A stretch of DNA of 64,000 nt, taken from Mytilus galloprovincialis. Its lineage: Eukaryota; Mollusca; Bivalvia; Mytilida; Mytilidae. Shown piece by piece: positions 24,901 through 35,267 of this stretch. The DNA is taken from the NCBI RefSeq assembly GCF_965363235.1, contig NC_134847.1, forward strand, positions 54,220,439 to 54,284,438, given 5' to 3'. Numbering within the stretch: position 1 is the first letter of the stretch; every line of letters starts with the position of its first letter. The notes beneath the pieces are model-generated. The model made no database searches. It saw only the letters and a program-made list of their open reading frames with translations, and had not been told where the DNA came from. Made by a program: the position numbers and the translations under genes.

Positions 24901-27900
24901 AATGGTTTTCTTTATATATATTTGATGTGTACTGATTAATAATTTTGACTGGGATATCATCGTTTATTTTCTCCTTGGCCTTTCACTTAATTTCAGGAAC
25001 TGCAGTACTAAGTGTTTATTTATTATTTTTTTTTTTATTAATTGTTATATTATGTCTAGGGTTTTTTCTTCAGAGCGAATCTGATGAGTGCTATTTATTG
25101 TATCTATATATGGTGATTTGCTACAGCACTGTCCAAAGTGTGGAATCTTTTCAGCGTTAAAAAAACATGTTTAACTCATCCACACATTCTTATTGAATAA
25201 GTGTTTTTTGGTCAAATATGTTTTTTTGTTTTAAATTAAACAATGCCGCTGATTTTTCTTTTTTAAATTGTTCCATTGTTTTTTTGTTTGATATGATTAA
25301 GGTTTTATTCAGTGTTCAAAACATAACAGTGCTCTATAGTTGATTTTGATGGATAATCTCTTGGCAAACACAATTCCTTATCTCTACAAATAATACCACC
25401 CTTCCTTATCCCTACATCTCCTTTCATGCTATCAAGTTTGAATTGCTAGTAAATTATTGCATGATTTCTTAATATCTTTCATATCTTTTCTGCATATGTT
25501 CATTTCAATTCAAACAAATCTGTGTTTTCAGCAAAATTGAAAGACGTTCAATAGTTATCAAATGTATCAGGTTGATAATTTATACGCCAGTCGCACGTTT
25601 CGTCTACACAAGACTCATCAGTGACGCTCAGATCAACGTAACTCTGCAATATTGTTGTTTGAGTATATAATCTTATCTTCTAGAAACACCTATAAACACC
25701 AATTTCTAAACGGCGAGAATTAAACCGTCAAATCGTGAAATAAAGACGGCATGAACATTTTCCGGTTTACATTATTTTATTACTTTATTATTTACCTTAT
25801 TTAATTTCTGAATTGATCGTTACATCTAATCAGGAAAATTTGTGTGTATCTTTCGTTTTTAATACATCAACACCATTATACAAAATAGCTGCAACCCTTC
25901 GGTTTTGATATGATAATGACGTTTGTAAGTGTATTTTTTTCACAAATATCTAGCACTAAAAGTTGTACATCAAAGTCTAATGTAATCTATGCAAATGAAC
26001 TGTTAATGTTTCTAGATCATAATGGAGAGCGAAATATAACAGTGGTTGGCTATGAGGCACTTGGATCTTACAGTTATATCGTTACATATGATATTTCTTT
26101 CGAGCACGTAGTTGCAATAATAGATTCCTCCCAGTTTTGTCGACAGTTTGTGCGATGGAGTTGTAAAGGTGCTCTAATATGGGATACATTAAATGACGAG
26201 TGGACTACGTACTGGACAAATCGAAGCACAGCGTACTTGGCAACTAATGACAAAAAAACACCCTCTGGTTTTTTTCACGGAACTGAAGTAAGAAGAACGT
26301 GTGAGTGTGGAATTTCTCAGACCTGCCAGGAAAGCAACGTGCTTTGCAATTGCGATATCAACGATTATATTTGGCGATCTGATGAAGGATATGTTACAAA
26401 TAAGGATGCTTTGCCAATAGTTGCTTTCTTTGCAGGGGACACAGGTAAGGGTTACTAGCAATGATATTACCATAGCAATAAGTAAATATCCATACCAGTA
26501 CATGATATATCATGATAATCTTGGCAGTCTTAACTTCGTTGAACAGAACAAAGCATCAACAATTGTTAAAAAAGAATATTACATAAGATGATTCCATGTT
26601 ACTTTTCATAGGTGATACATAATCACAATCTGTGTTAATAAATACGATACCAAAATTACAGTACTAAAACTAATCACTTGGAGAAACTACATACAGATGT
26701 ATATTTCATAGCAATTAGCGCGAGTTAATTATTAAATAATATATATGGAAAAATATGCCAATGAGACAACTCTCCATCTAAGTCAAATCTTGTAAAAAAA
26801 ATCAATCTATTGAATATACTTTTAAAACTGTTTATTTATTCGCCTTTTCAAAATCTAAAAGACTATGGGTAATTTCATTGTGCGTACACCCGAATAAAAA
26901 TAATGTTACGTCATTTGATGGATTTCTATTGTTTGGAACAATCTACCAATCATAACGTTTTGGTGTGCGCTTTTAAAAATATTACACAGAATGCATTAGA
27001 TTCTGAAACAGTCAATTGTAGAACGTCCGTTCAAGAATAGAAAAAGAACTGTTAAAATTTAAGTGACGGTGAATATGATCAAATTGAAACTTCCTAATGT
27101 TTAGTCTACAAAGAACTTTTAATATATTTGATAAAAAAAGATATACACAAAATACATATATAGTATAGGTAAACGTTGGTTTTCAGAATATCTTATGTAT
27201 CGGTAAAAAAAACACCTGTTTTAAACTATTTGCCCGGAATGAAACTAAAGATAATATTTATTTTACTATTTGATTGTTTTTTTAACAACAAGCACAATTC
27301 GTGGCCACTCATTTTGATGATCCGTCCTAACGTTGAGTACCATTATGTCCATTCCAATAACTTATTCACACAATGTGTGTTGCTTTCTAAATATTCTCGC
27401 AATCGTAATTGAAACACACAAATATATATTAATATATGAAATATTGATGAATAAATGAAAATTTTAAGTATAGGTTGCAATAAACAGCAACCAAATACCA
27501 TAAAAAAGTATCTACTGGTAAAAAAAGTCTTTAGCTATAGTCAGGTGCAGGCCCGTCACTCGGTCAAATATGATTTTCGCAACCGTTTTCGTCAAAACGA
27601 TATATGTTTCTCTACTATAATTTTTTTTTCGCCAACTAACAAGTAACATAAAGATAGTTTTATTTAAAATTTTCCTGCCTTTTACCAAAAAACAAATCTG
27701 TTTGCCCCATTGTTTTCCATGATTATTCTACCAGTCTTTTTGTTATACCTACATTGTATTACATATATTTTTTTTTCAAAAGATATTGTAAAATTGAATT
27801 ATTAATTCATTAAAAACGACACTATATAATACTTTTGTTTTAATTTTCAGGAGATTCCGGTGAAGAAGGGCATCATTTCATAGGCCCACTTGAGTGTTAT

Positions 27901-27912
27901 GGGACTGCCTAG
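12656..27912 (+). CDS. Gene A: secreted PAN-TSP1-CNTNAP-like fibrinogen-domain protein, 5 exons, 357 aa
   Basis: Joined exons 12656-12938, 14474-14629, 24627-24770, 26016-26444 and 27851-27912 give 1074 nt with no internal stop. Every junction is GT-AG and phase 1. Residues 1-17 are a hydrophobic signal peptide; about 18-94 a PAN/apple-like module (CADKCSVEINC, ETCFL); about 95-146 a thrombospondin type 1 repeat (WSPWSKCSNTCGGG); 147-357 a fibrinogen-like domain of the CNTNAP/neurexin IV kind (VYCYMENGVGV, VVAIIDSSQFCRQFV, CECGISQTC, LCNCD, WRSDEGYVTNKDALP, GDTG, GPLECYG). No membrane segment or GPI signal is seen, so it is probably an extracellular adhesion, recognition or matrix protein; its exact role is unknown. 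Exon 3 has ATGGAAAAT where B and C have an extra Met-Glu pair. Intron 2 is about 10 kb and full of repeats. Confidence 0.85.
13317..13400 (+). repeat. M1 repeat head fragment in intron 1 of gene A
   Basis: Begins GAAGATGTGGTATGATTGCC and continues through AATGAGACAAC and ATTAACAACTATAGGTCACC, the start of the commonest repeat of the window. It is truncated after about 85 bp. Confidence 0.8.
13835..14317. mobile_element. Palindrome-rich MITE of TTCACGTGAA units, TA target duplication
   Basis: The ends CACAGGCAAATTT and the reverse complement of the right end (CACAGGCAAAATTT) are inverted repeats flanked by TA (13833-13834 and 14318-14319). Nearly the whole 483 bp is made of short variants of TTCACGTGAA, TTCACATGAA and CTCACGTGAAA. 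These are themselves palindromic, so the element can pair at many scales. The arms match as long inverted repeats, including AACGAGCTTATACGTGAAA near 13918 and its partner near 14220. There is no coding capacity. Confidence 0.8.
14474..14629 (+). CDS. Gene A exon 2: thrombospondin type 1 repeat
   Basis: Acceptor TTGTAG precedes 14474 and donor GTGAGC follows 14629; 156 nt, phase 1-1. NWSPWSKCSNTCGGGKRTRS carries the WxxW site for C-mannosylation and the CxxTCG site for O-fucosylation known in this family. Cysteines in ACHCFGC and N-glycosylation sites NVT and NDT follow. Confidence 0.9.
14630..18439. other. Intron 2 of gene A, proximal part
   Basis: No coding exon is seen. It includes a SINE-tail-like phrase (ATGAAATATTTGCCACTGAA) near 16990. 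It also has GC-richer islands near 16230-16330 and 17860-18260 that look like unclassified interspersed DNA; open frames there have no domain. Confidence 0.45.
18440..18776 (+). repeat. Interspersed repeat containing 'CCGCCGTAGCAAGGGGG'
   Basis: A GC-richer start (ATGCCCCCGCCGTAGCAAGG) is followed by TTGTCTGTTTGTACGTCC and a T-rich body. I recall this phrase from mussel and oyster repeats. The boundaries are approximate. Confidence 0.45.
18777..19066. mobile_element. MITE-like inverted-repeat element with internal T-rich minisatellite
   Basis: AGGGAGCCACCATTTGATTT at the left pairs with AAATCAAATGGTAGCTCCCT at the right, extended by a G-run (about 18800-18818) against CCCCCC. Inside are about seven degenerate copies of a 25-35 bp unit (TCCTGCCTTTTTTTT and variants). 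No coding capacity. Confidence 0.7.
19588..20960 (+). repeat. Composite repeat: (GTC)n, 4 x 160-bp array, 4 x about 125-bp array
   Basis: It starts with TATACGACCGCAAAAA and an internal inverted TTTTTTGGTCGTATA, then a GTC microsatellite (about 19643-19695). Four tandem units follow, each starting TTTTCGCAC or TTTTTGCAC, of about 160 bp (about 19699, 19860, 20021 and 20181). Four shorter units follow with GGTCCAAAATTAAACT and TTCTTTGATATGC (about 20320-20835). It closes with copies of TATTGTGCAATAGCAA. A shorter relative lies at 28088-28725. The 19458-19718 reading frame with a run of valines is only the microsatellite translated. Confidence 0.8.
20942..21840 (-). mobile_element. Penelope-like retroelement relic (reverse transcriptase part)
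   Basis: On the minus strand, from right to left, phrases occur in the order GDLNIVQDRELKSFLSKGP, HDSLRTYCLKWIKREKADKK, IAKEFVFVPADKAANNIIIV, LHAYIGHF, SLDFSTLYTTLPHILIKKKF and KWAFKKSECEYMCSNSFRSF. This matches the N-terminal part and first RT motifs of the Penelope-type elements I know from bivalves. The downstream catalytic part (GIPMGTNCAPL region) is absent, and several stops and frame changes occur, so it is dead and truncated. It sits in intron 2 of gene A, antisense. Confidence 0.75.
21842..21905 (+). repeat. SINE 3' tail
   Basis: GGAAATACTTACCACTGGAC, GTTAAGCAACAAACAATC and an (ATCA)n end form the typical tail of a bivalve SINE. The 5' tRNA-like head is missing. Confidence 0.55.
22180..22705 (-). 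repeat. M1 repeat, near-full copy, minus orientation
   Basis: Contains TTAACCCCGCCATAATATGT, AGTCAGGAGCCTGTAATTC, GTTGAAGGCCGTACGG and GTTGTCTCATTGGCAAGA in the order seen at 28808, 49918 and 52395. The extension TATAGTTCGTTCTTATGTTG marks the longer variant. A G-rich tract (about 22625-22637) interrupts the head. The open frame at 22553-22831 is a by-product. Confidence 0.8.
23634..24380. mobile_element. TIR element with TTAA ends, 747 bp
   Basis: TTAAGGTTTATGTACCC (23634-23650) is inverted at the right end (GGGTACATAAACCTTAA, ending at 24380). The arms pair for about 220 bp, for example AATAATGCTTTGCATCAAGT on both strands. The boundary TTAA suggests a piggyBac- or Kolobok-type target site. 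Only about 300 bp of non-repeated centre lies between the arms, and no ORF is present. It lies just upstream of exon 3 of gene A. Confidence 0.8.
24627..24770 (+). CDS. Gene A exon 3: start of CNTNAP-like fibrinogen domain
   Basis: Acceptor TTTCTAG, donor GTATGT; 144 nt, phase 1-1. It encodes ALNCNEWKSKGLVDSQTV and the VYCYM / NGVGVTEI strand that corresponds to VYCDM..GGGWTVI in fibrinogen-like domains. The Asp of YCDM is Tyr here, unlike B and C. Confidence 0.85.
25555..25650 (+). repeat. M2 repeat fragment
   Basis: TCAGGTTGATAATTTATACG, GCACGTTTCGTCTACACAAG and ACTCATCAGTGACGCTCAGA match the family defined by the 43370-43825 copy, in the opposite orientation. Confidence 0.75.
26016..26444 (+). 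CDS. Gene A exon 4: core of CNTNAP-like domain
   Basis: Acceptor TTTCTAG, donor GTAAGG; 429 nt, phase 1-1. The order of motifs follows vertebrate CNTNAP: ITVVGYEALGSY, YDISFEHVVAIIDSSQFC, RWSC, TTYWTN, CECGISQTC, VLCNCD, IWRSDEGYVTNKDALP, FAGDTG. Potential N-glycosylation sites are NIT and NRS. Open reading frame extends upstream of the acceptor to 25910 by chance. Confidence 0.9.
26735..26800 (+). repeat. M1 repeat head fragment in intron 4 of gene A
   Basis: GCCAATGAGACAACTCTCC and its flank match the repeat head. A homologous fragment sits at the same place in gene B (38855-38890), so it predates the A/B duplication. Confidence 0.65.
27851..27912 (+). CDS. Gene A exon 5: C-terminus
   Basis: Acceptor TTTTCAG. 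It encodes GDSGEEGHHFIGPLECYGTA and a TAG at 27910-27912. GPLECYG corresponds to GPLRC-G at the end of the CNTNAP fibrinogen-like domain. About 110 bp of 3' sequence after the stop is shared with B and C. AATAAA at 28076-28081 is a possible polyadenylation signal. Confidence 0.88.
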
Positions 27913-28087
27913 TATTAATACAGCAGTTTGGATCATTTATTTAATCCTTGGCAACTATCAAGTCAACTTTACCACAATTGTTCATGTTTCATTTTCAAGA
28001 TTATGATAGGTCTTCATTAGATAATTATATCGATCTGATTATACTTTTCATAAATCTGTTATTTCAAATTCTCATAATAAAAATATC

Positions 28088-28725
28088 TTTTTATACTACC
28101 GTCAAACTTTTTCTGGTTCGTATAATGCTATGGTGTCGTCATCTGCGTCGTTAACGTCGTCTGAGTTGTCGTCCGAAGACACGTTTTGTTTCCGGACAAT
28201 TATTTGTGTGTAAGTGTATTGATCACTCTGACATTGTACCAGAAGGTTCAATATTACAAACGGAAGGCTGAGATTTAGTTTGTGGGTAATTACACCAAAC
28301 AGGTAGGAGTTAGGGGCTCAAAAAGGACCAACGACAAGCGTGTTTCTAGTTTCCAGACAATAACTTGTGTTTAAGTGTATTGATCTCTCTTAAACTGTAC
28401 TACAAGGAAATTTTGGGATTGAGTTTGGGAGTAATTGCACCAAGGGGTTTCAAAAAGTTGGAGGGTGGAATTTTTGTTTTTTTATTCTCTTTAAGGAGTT
28501 CATTTTTTTAAACTTTTGAAAAGTTTCAGGAAGTAATCTTTTAAAAATTGCACAGTATTGCGTAAAAGATTTTTACGTTCCTTGACAACATTTATTTTGT
28601 ATCAGACACCTATGTTATGTCAAAATATTTGATCACAATTCAAATTCAGACAGTATCAAGCTTGAATATCGTGTCAAAACTTGCCCCAACTGTTCATCGT
28701 TCGACATCTGTGGTCGTATTAGGCT
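28088..28725 (+). repeat. Shorter, diverged relative of the (GTC)n composite repeat
   Basis: It starts TATACTACCGTCAAAC, holds a GTCGTC-rich stretch (28133-28175) and two units of about 160 bp (GGACAATTATTTGTGTGTAA and CAGACAATAACTTGTGTTTA). It then has ATTGCACAGTATTGCGT and closes with GTGGTCGTATTA, the inverse of the start. This suggests terminal inverted repeats of the family. Confidence 0.65.
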
Positions 28726-28807
28726 GCTCTCAGTTGAGCATTTTATTTGGTATATTCTTGAATATTATTATTCTAAATAGAGATACAACTAAAGCAGTTT
28801 TCTAACT

Positions 28808-29092
28808 TGTTAACCCCGCCACGTTATTTATGTAGGTGCCTGTCCCAAGTCAGGAGCCTGCAATTAAGGGGTTGTCGTATGTGTTACATATTTGTTTTTT
28901 TATATAAATAATTAGTTTTCTCGTTTGAATTGTTTTACATTGTCTTATCTGGGCCCTTTATAGCTGACTATGCGGTATGGGCTTTGCTCATTGTTGAAGG
29001 CCGTACGGTGACATATAGTTGTTAATGTCTGTGTCATTTTGGTCTCTTGTGGACAGTTGTCTCATTGGCAATCACACCACATCTTCTTTTTT
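28808..29092 (-). repeat. M1 repeat, minus orientation
   Basis: TTAACCCCGCCACGTTATTT to CACACCACATCTTC, in the same order as the copy at 49918-50215. Confidence 0.85.
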
Positions 29093-29439
29093 ATGTTTAA
29101 AAGACAGAGTAACAATCAAAACTGCTGCACCTATGGTAGAATTTAATTGTACTATTGTTAATTTATTATATTTTTAACCATGAAGAATATCCTAAGTTAA
29201 GCATCAGTAAGCAAAAAGTAAAATCACAAAAAAACTAAACTCCGAGGTAGATTTAAAAACTAATTAATCTTGTTCCATTATAATACCTTTTTGTTATTGT
29301 TCTATTATAGGTTTGAAAATACTTTGAACGACAAAATTATTTTACACATGTATCTCTATCTGTGTGACGTTTACATTATGACGTAAAACACACGATTCTA
29401 CACCAGCTGAGTTGATGAGAACCAAGCCATTTGTCACAG

Positions 29440-29935
29440 GACTTTAACTATTTCAATCCTTTATGGGTTGATTTAAAAAAACAAAAACAAATAAGCAATG
29501 AACGTGGTTGTAAAATTTGATAAATGCTTTTTCTGCTTCTTTGTTTAATATTTGTTTCTTTTTGTTCTGATTGAGATTTTGACACGGTGATTACATGCTG
29601 TACCTCACTATTGACAATTTTACCTTTGATGTCTGTTTTGAACACGCATCGTTGTAAATGTGGAATTTGATACGACTATCATACAAGTGAGAGGTTTAGC
29701 GCTAAAAAACCAGTTTCAACCGATCATTTTCTAAATAAGAAAATGCCTGCTGAAAGTCAAGAATATGACAGTTATCCGTTCGTTTGATATGTCTGCGCTT
29801 TTGATTTTTGCAATGCGATTAGGACTTATATCTTGATATTTACTATGAGGGTCGGTTGAAAACAAAACTTTACAACAAAAGAGATGATTTCGGGTTCCAA
29901 ATAATGTAGTTGAAATCATCACCTTGTAAATTGAA
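29440..29935 (-). repeat. M3 repeat, minus orientation
   Basis: ATACAAGTGAGAGGTTTAGC, CATTTTCTAAATAAGAAAAT and GTTATCCGTTCGTTTGATAT match the reverse of the 9840 copy and the 44570 and 55870 copies. Confidence 0.75.
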
Positions 29936-30361
29936 CGGACGCCATGACGGGTTGTTTGCCCGTTGTGGAATATCTGTGTTAAAGATGATATCGGATATGT
30001 TCCTTAGGTCGACGTAACTACCATCCCGTTCGCTTTTCACCGAACCGAGTTAGATTATTTACCGGCTTTGTAATAACACGAGGAACGCGACAGGTGACGC
30101 ATGTTGATCAGGACCTGCTTTACCTTCCGGGGCCAAGAGATCATCCCCAATTGTTGAGGGGGTTCGTGTTGCGGCTGTACCCCTATTTGTGACAGTTTTA
30201 CCTATTGTGTCTGTTTGTTTTGTTATATATTTACATATCGATGTAAATATAATGGAATTTGATGCGAAATAGTGAAACAACAGTAAACATTGTGTTATCA
30301 TCTTAATAAGGGTCTTTGATATTTTATTACTGTACATTTGAAGATTTTCTAACACTGACAA
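29936..30361 (-). repeat. M4 repeat, followed by an M3-related piece
   Basis: GATATCGGATATGTTCC, TTTGTAATAACACGAG and ACGCGACAGGTG match the family seen at 51985-52385. From about 30185, TTTTACCTATTGTGTCTGTT and GGAATTTGATGCG belong to M3. The mosaic explains the 30059-30361 open frame, which is not a gene. Confidence 0.65.
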
Positions 30362-30431
30362 TTATCCTTAATAGAACCTTGGAGCGAAGAGTTAGAATGA
30401 TTCGACTTCAGAAATAATAAATAAGACTTTT

Positions 30432-30560
30432 ATTACAAGAGTTGTTGGCTCAAAACACGCACAAGGTACGGGAGTTCGACTCTGACCAGAATTGACAAAA
30501 TTTGCCAATTTCCCTGCTGGACGTCAATGTTTCTCTGGTTCCCTCGAACAAATAAAACAT
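30432..30560 (+). repeat. SINE-like fragment with tRNA-type B box
   Basis: GTACGGGAGTTCGACTCTGA resembles a pol III B box (GTTCGANTC). It is followed by a conserved-looking body (TGACAAAATTTGCCAATTTC, CTGGACGTCAATGTTTCTCT). No A box is clear and no simple tail follows. Confidence 0.45.
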
Positions 30561-31115
30561 TGCATCAAAGCGTACGATTGAGTCAAAAGTGTTGAAAGTG
30601 TATATTTAATATTAGGACAAATTCTCATTTTAAAAGGTCTCATATCCGGCGGATGAATATACAACACAACAAAATGTACATTACATGTTAAAACCTATCG
30701 ATGGTGAACGAATTCGTTTAGGTATGAACTAGAATATCAACAACAAGCATAATACACAATGATTTATAGGTTTTAATCAAAATATATTATCAGGTGAAAC
30801 ATTTTTTTCCAAGTATAATAAAAGAAATAAGTTGTTCCACACTTCGTTGTGTACATTGGAAACAAGGACAGTTTGAAGAGATCGTCATGGATATTTAATA
30901 TAGACCGGCTTTACTATTTGAATATTCATGAGTACATTATAGTGTACAGTATTTTACTAATTGTTATGTTATGTTAAGGTTATACACATGTTGTAATATG
31001 CAATCTGTTGAAACTTTCACCACTTCCTTTTAATATGCCCAGTTTTTATTTCAATTAATTTTGATTATTAAATATTCATAAACAGTTTTATTTTTTTTGG
31101 TCAATTACTTCTTAT

Positions 31116-31361
31116 TCACTTCTCACGTACATCTTCCCTATAAACATGATAAACAAATGTGTTACAACCATATCCCTTGGCATCAAAAACAAATTCAACA
31201 AATGGATTATCAATGCCTATAATTTTGAATTCTACGACTGGAAGAGGACTTTCTGGTAACTGATTGATGAAGGTAAACAAAAAGGTGTGTATAACACGAG
31301 CAATATAAACAAAAACTGGACCAAAGCTGTTTGCATATATATGTATAAGTGCAATCATAAC
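31116..31361 (-). other. Candidate terminal exon of an unidentified gene
   Basis: A minus-strand frame of 80 codons reads like real protein (INQLPESPLPVVEF, IIGIDNPFVEFVFDAKGYG) and ends in a stop at 31118-31116. Immediately upstream on the same strand is CTCTTTTAACATCGCAG, a plausible 3' splice site. No partner exon is recognised between 31400 and 34900, and no domain is recognised. It could be a real last exon of a gene between A and B, or a chance frame. Confidence 0.25.
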
Positions 31362-31489
31362 CTGCGATGTTAAAAGAGTTCACGCGTATCTAGTCAGTTT
31401 AATGAGCAAGAGGTTATAGATGACGAAAAAAATGTGGGTGTTCCAGCAGAATAAAGCTACTAAGAATATCGTTTAACTATTGAAACCCA

Positions 31490-31740
31490 ATGTGTGTCAC
31501 CAAAGACCCTAGAACTCACAGCAACAATGGTGACTTTTATGTGACCCATAATGTATTTTAATTGTCGGAACCACAATCACGACCTCTTGTTCCATATTGT
31601 AACATCACTGGGCAAGATATATCACAGAGTGTAAACTGCCATGATCGACATAACTGGTGCCCGTATTGAAGCAGGATCTCACTCTTTCGGATCCTCTTTC
31701 TTATCCGTAGCACATGATATAGCCACATTATTTTGATTGC
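31490..31740 (+). repeat. M4-related repeat fragment
   Basis: GCAAGATATATCACAGAGTG, GAAGCAGGATCTCACTCTTT and CGGATCCTCTTTCTTATCC resemble a diverged version of the repeat with GCAGAATCTGCTTACCC at 35505-35915. The assignment is tentative. Confidence 0.35.
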
Positions 31741-34084
31741 AGTCTCGTTTTGACTTTATTGTGCAAGGTTGTGTTTTAGAACGTGTTTGTTTTTCTTCAT
31801 TTTTTCCCCTTTAAGTGAATGAGTATTTCCTCTTCCGCTGAGTTATAAATGTCAACTTCTATTTACGAAAACCTTGAATTGATTTAAACACAATAGGAGC
31901 TGTTGAAAGATAATAAAAAAATGATGGAACTATGCATGAACAACCAATTGAGGGAAATTTAAAAAAACTAAATGTTCCCTTCAATAATGGGCAAATAGTA
32001 TCAGTTCTATTAAACTATGTATAAATGGATAATACAGGTATGCTAAAAAGTAAATCATTCATATGAGAAAAATCATTAAACAGAGATCAACCGACGACGA
32101 CAACTGATTGAGATGATAATCACAATAATTTATCAAATATATTTTGTGAAATGACTTATGTTATGAATACTTATATTATGAAGAAATAATATTGCTAAAT
32201 AGTGCTTCCCTTAACCATTAGGTAAGCTAACACGAGGGATACTAAGTTAAAGCTGTAAACTTAGTAAATTGTTGCGGCAAATATGCAATAAAGATAGTGT
32301 TACGTTGAAGAAAACAAGAGTGATTATAATGATCATAACACTTGATACCGTTGCCGATTGAGAACTTATTTTCATTTACCCTCACCGGGAGAAATTTAGA
32401 TTGAAAACGTGGAATTTTTACACGAAATTTGTAACGAAAATTGTATCATATGTGTCCCTGATATTCCCTGACAACGTCTCTGAAAAAAAAAAAGAAAACT
32501 AAACGTTATAATTTCATGCTTTTAAAGTCATAATTGATATCGAGGTTGCACTACTGCAAATATTTGTAAATAAGGCACACTAACGTAATGTTAGCTCTAC
32601 AATATAATCATACTACAATACGATACAAATTAATAGCGCATGTACTTTAAGTAATCTATTTTTTTCATTAAAGGTAAAAATTTGTAATTTTCGTTTAGTT
32701 CCATTTTTCGAAAATTTCGCTATTTCTGTTCTTATTTGGGTTATTCATGGTCCAATATTAATCTTTAACACACAAAGTTACTTATTTTGACCTCATTCAT
32801 TCCATTCAACACGCAATGATATTCGTCTTTGATCATGGTCACGTTTTGATAATTTCTGTATCATTGTAGCTCTGACACTACTTGTATTGTTTTCCCCTAT
32901 TCATCACATCATTAGCTATGTCACCTTTACATAGTAAATCTGATTTATTTTTTATTTAAATAATTTATAGATAATCCTCTCAAATATTTTAACAGTTTGT
33001 CAGTATTTTTGAAACATTGTCTTTGGAAAGCAGTTAATATTCGGTGTTTTCTAAAAACAATCGATTTGCTAAAACATGTTCATTGCACATCATACCGTAA
33101 ATTGGGTTATTTTGGTTGTAGTTTTATTTTGGTTTATTTCGTTCCTCCAATTAATGAAAGTGCCAAAATTAAACATATGGAAATAAAGCAAATACTAAAA
33201 ATTGAAACGACAGAATCGCGTACCAGTACGACATTCTCATTATGTTAATTATGGAGAAAGTATTATTTTGTTATCATATCTTCCGTAGAATTCCTTCAAT
33301 TCTATACATAGACAACTCTGCAATTAAATACTTGATCAAATTTGATAACATCACTTTACATTTTTTACGTAATTTTCAATTTTCTGAAATTGATAAGAAA
33401 ACACAACATGAATGCTGATTCACACATGTCATAAATATGCCAGGCTCCTACTTAATAGACACCGTTATTGGTACTAGGAATTAGAATATCAAAACTGCCT
33501 GTAATCCTTTATCTCCAATTGATTATAATATACTGCTAGAGGCATAAGGATTAAAATTTAAATCCTTGATCATTAATAGATCAATATGATCTGCAATAAA
33601 GATGATTAAAATTTATTTCACATGATATTTGTAAATAGTAAATAATCATTTTAAAAGTGATTTTAATGTTAAAGATTTTTTTTATATTTTATTTCAGTTT
33701 CGAACCATAATATACGGATTTTTTTTTAATTTGCATTTGCACCCGTATCCAATTCCTTCATTAGGTGAACTTTGACGTATTTCTAGTTTGAAAAAATCAA
33801 TGATATTATGTCAATAAATGGGTTAATAAAAATAAATGTGAATGAGCTTGCTCACTTTCGTTGCTCCAAAATTAAACATATCAATTGGACAAAGCATCAA
33901 CATCACAGACACCAAAACAAAACCATGCCTTTATGAGAAAACCGACAAAATTTTCCAATTAATGGCATTACATTCCCAATTTGCTCAATACGGATGGTTG
34001 AATATTTGTTAGGGTTGTAAAGATTTAGTCACCAACAGAATAACAACCTATTGTTTTCGTAGTCTGGACGTGTTTGAATAGTTA
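31741..34084. other. Intergenic A-B, no gene seen
   Basis: AT-rich and without recognised repeats. Open frames such as 32997-33248 show no domain and no splice context. Confidence 0.4.
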
Positions 34085-34330
34085 GCAATGGCACTACGCT
34101 TATAATTTAATACTCGAAACGACCGTTTCGTTACTATAAGACTCATCATTGACGCTCAGATCAGAATAATTATAAAGCCAAACATGTACGAAGTTGAGAA
34201 TTGAGGAGCAAAAATTTCAAAAGGTTTTGTCAAATACGGCAAAGGTTGTCTATGCCTGGAATGCGAAAATCCTAAGTATTTTGAAAAATTCACACAATTG
34301 TAAACATGAAATTTATAAAAATTACCATAT
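34085..34330 (+). repeat. M2 repeat, plus orientation
   Basis: AAGACTCATCATTGACGCTC, AATTATAAAGCCAAACATGT and TCTATGCCTGGAATGCGAAA match the reverse of the 43370-43825 copy. Confidence 0.75.
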
Positions 34331-34599
34331 ACTGGATATTAATGTCAACACTTTAAGATGAAATGTACAACTAATTGAGGGATATATTTCTAAATATGCG
34401 TTTGAACTTTCGACTTAATTGAAATTCACAGTATTGTGAGCATTTAGCTTATATTATGAAATGTAAGACTATAGAATGGCATGTTTGTTTTGACATTTTG
34501 TGTTGAACTTATATAATATCGTTTTACTGTATTAAATATTACAGTAATATGTTTAATTACTGTCATAAATATATTATGGGGAGTATTGTTTTAGTCTGA

Positions 34600-34987
34600 T
34601 AGCTGTTTGTTGCTATCTGTTTTAATTATTTGTACCTAGAATTTTAACATGGCCTTTTGTTACTGTAATATAATGGTTTCATGCCAGAGTATACAATTAT
34701 TTATTATAATGTGTTTGCTCATTGTTAAGTGTCTCTCAATAATATGTTAGCACACATTTGATGAAAGGAGTTTCTAATTGAAACTAGATCTGGTACATTA
34801 GAGAAAACCAGCGTTGCTTTAAATTAACTACAACTTATATTGCTTGGCGAATAATACAATATGATTAACTTCAACCTTATCAATAATATGTATTAAATAA
34901 TTCAGTATATTTTAACTGCTATTTAAGTACATAAAGACACGAATTATCATCAACATTCATTACATAAGCATTAGTTTAAAATACAAA
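34600..34987 (+). promoter_or_regulatory. Promoter and 5' leader of gene B
   Basis: About 380 bp align with 42096-42493 upstream of gene C, including AAAACCAGCGTTGCTTTAAA, CGAATAATACAAT and AATTATCATCAACATTCA. A TATA-like TACATAAAG lies at 34928-34936, with the probable start region about 34945-34960. Conservation well above the surrounding introns suggests a shared promoter, though it may partly reflect recent duplication. Confidence 0.55.
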
Positions 34988-35267
34988 ATGCATCTTTGCA
35001 TTTTAATACTTATTGCAATAAAGTTCGCGTTCGGCCTTTCTGGCAATTACTTTTCACTGGAATATAACAAACGTATTTCAGGGCTGGGATACCAATATAA
35101 AAGTGTATCTTGTGTAACAGAAATCAGCTGTGCATACAAATGTTCTGTGGAGATAAACTGTTGTGTGGCCAATTTTGACGCAAATTCTCAAACATGTTAT
35201 CTTGATATGTCGGGGAGTTGTTACTCAGCTCCACAACATGAAAAGAGTTGGACTACAATTCGAAGAG
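34988..35267 (+). CDS. Gene B exon 1: signal peptide and PAN/apple-like domain
   Basis: The ATG is at 34988. CAYKCSVEINCCVANFDANS and TCYLDMSGSC carry the PAN-like cysteines. Donor AG-GTTTGT follows 35267; phase 1. Confidence 0.88.

Noticed and set aside
26189-26503. 104-codon minus-strand frame over gene A exon 4
   Set aside because: Antisense shadow; the same happens over exon 4 of gene B.
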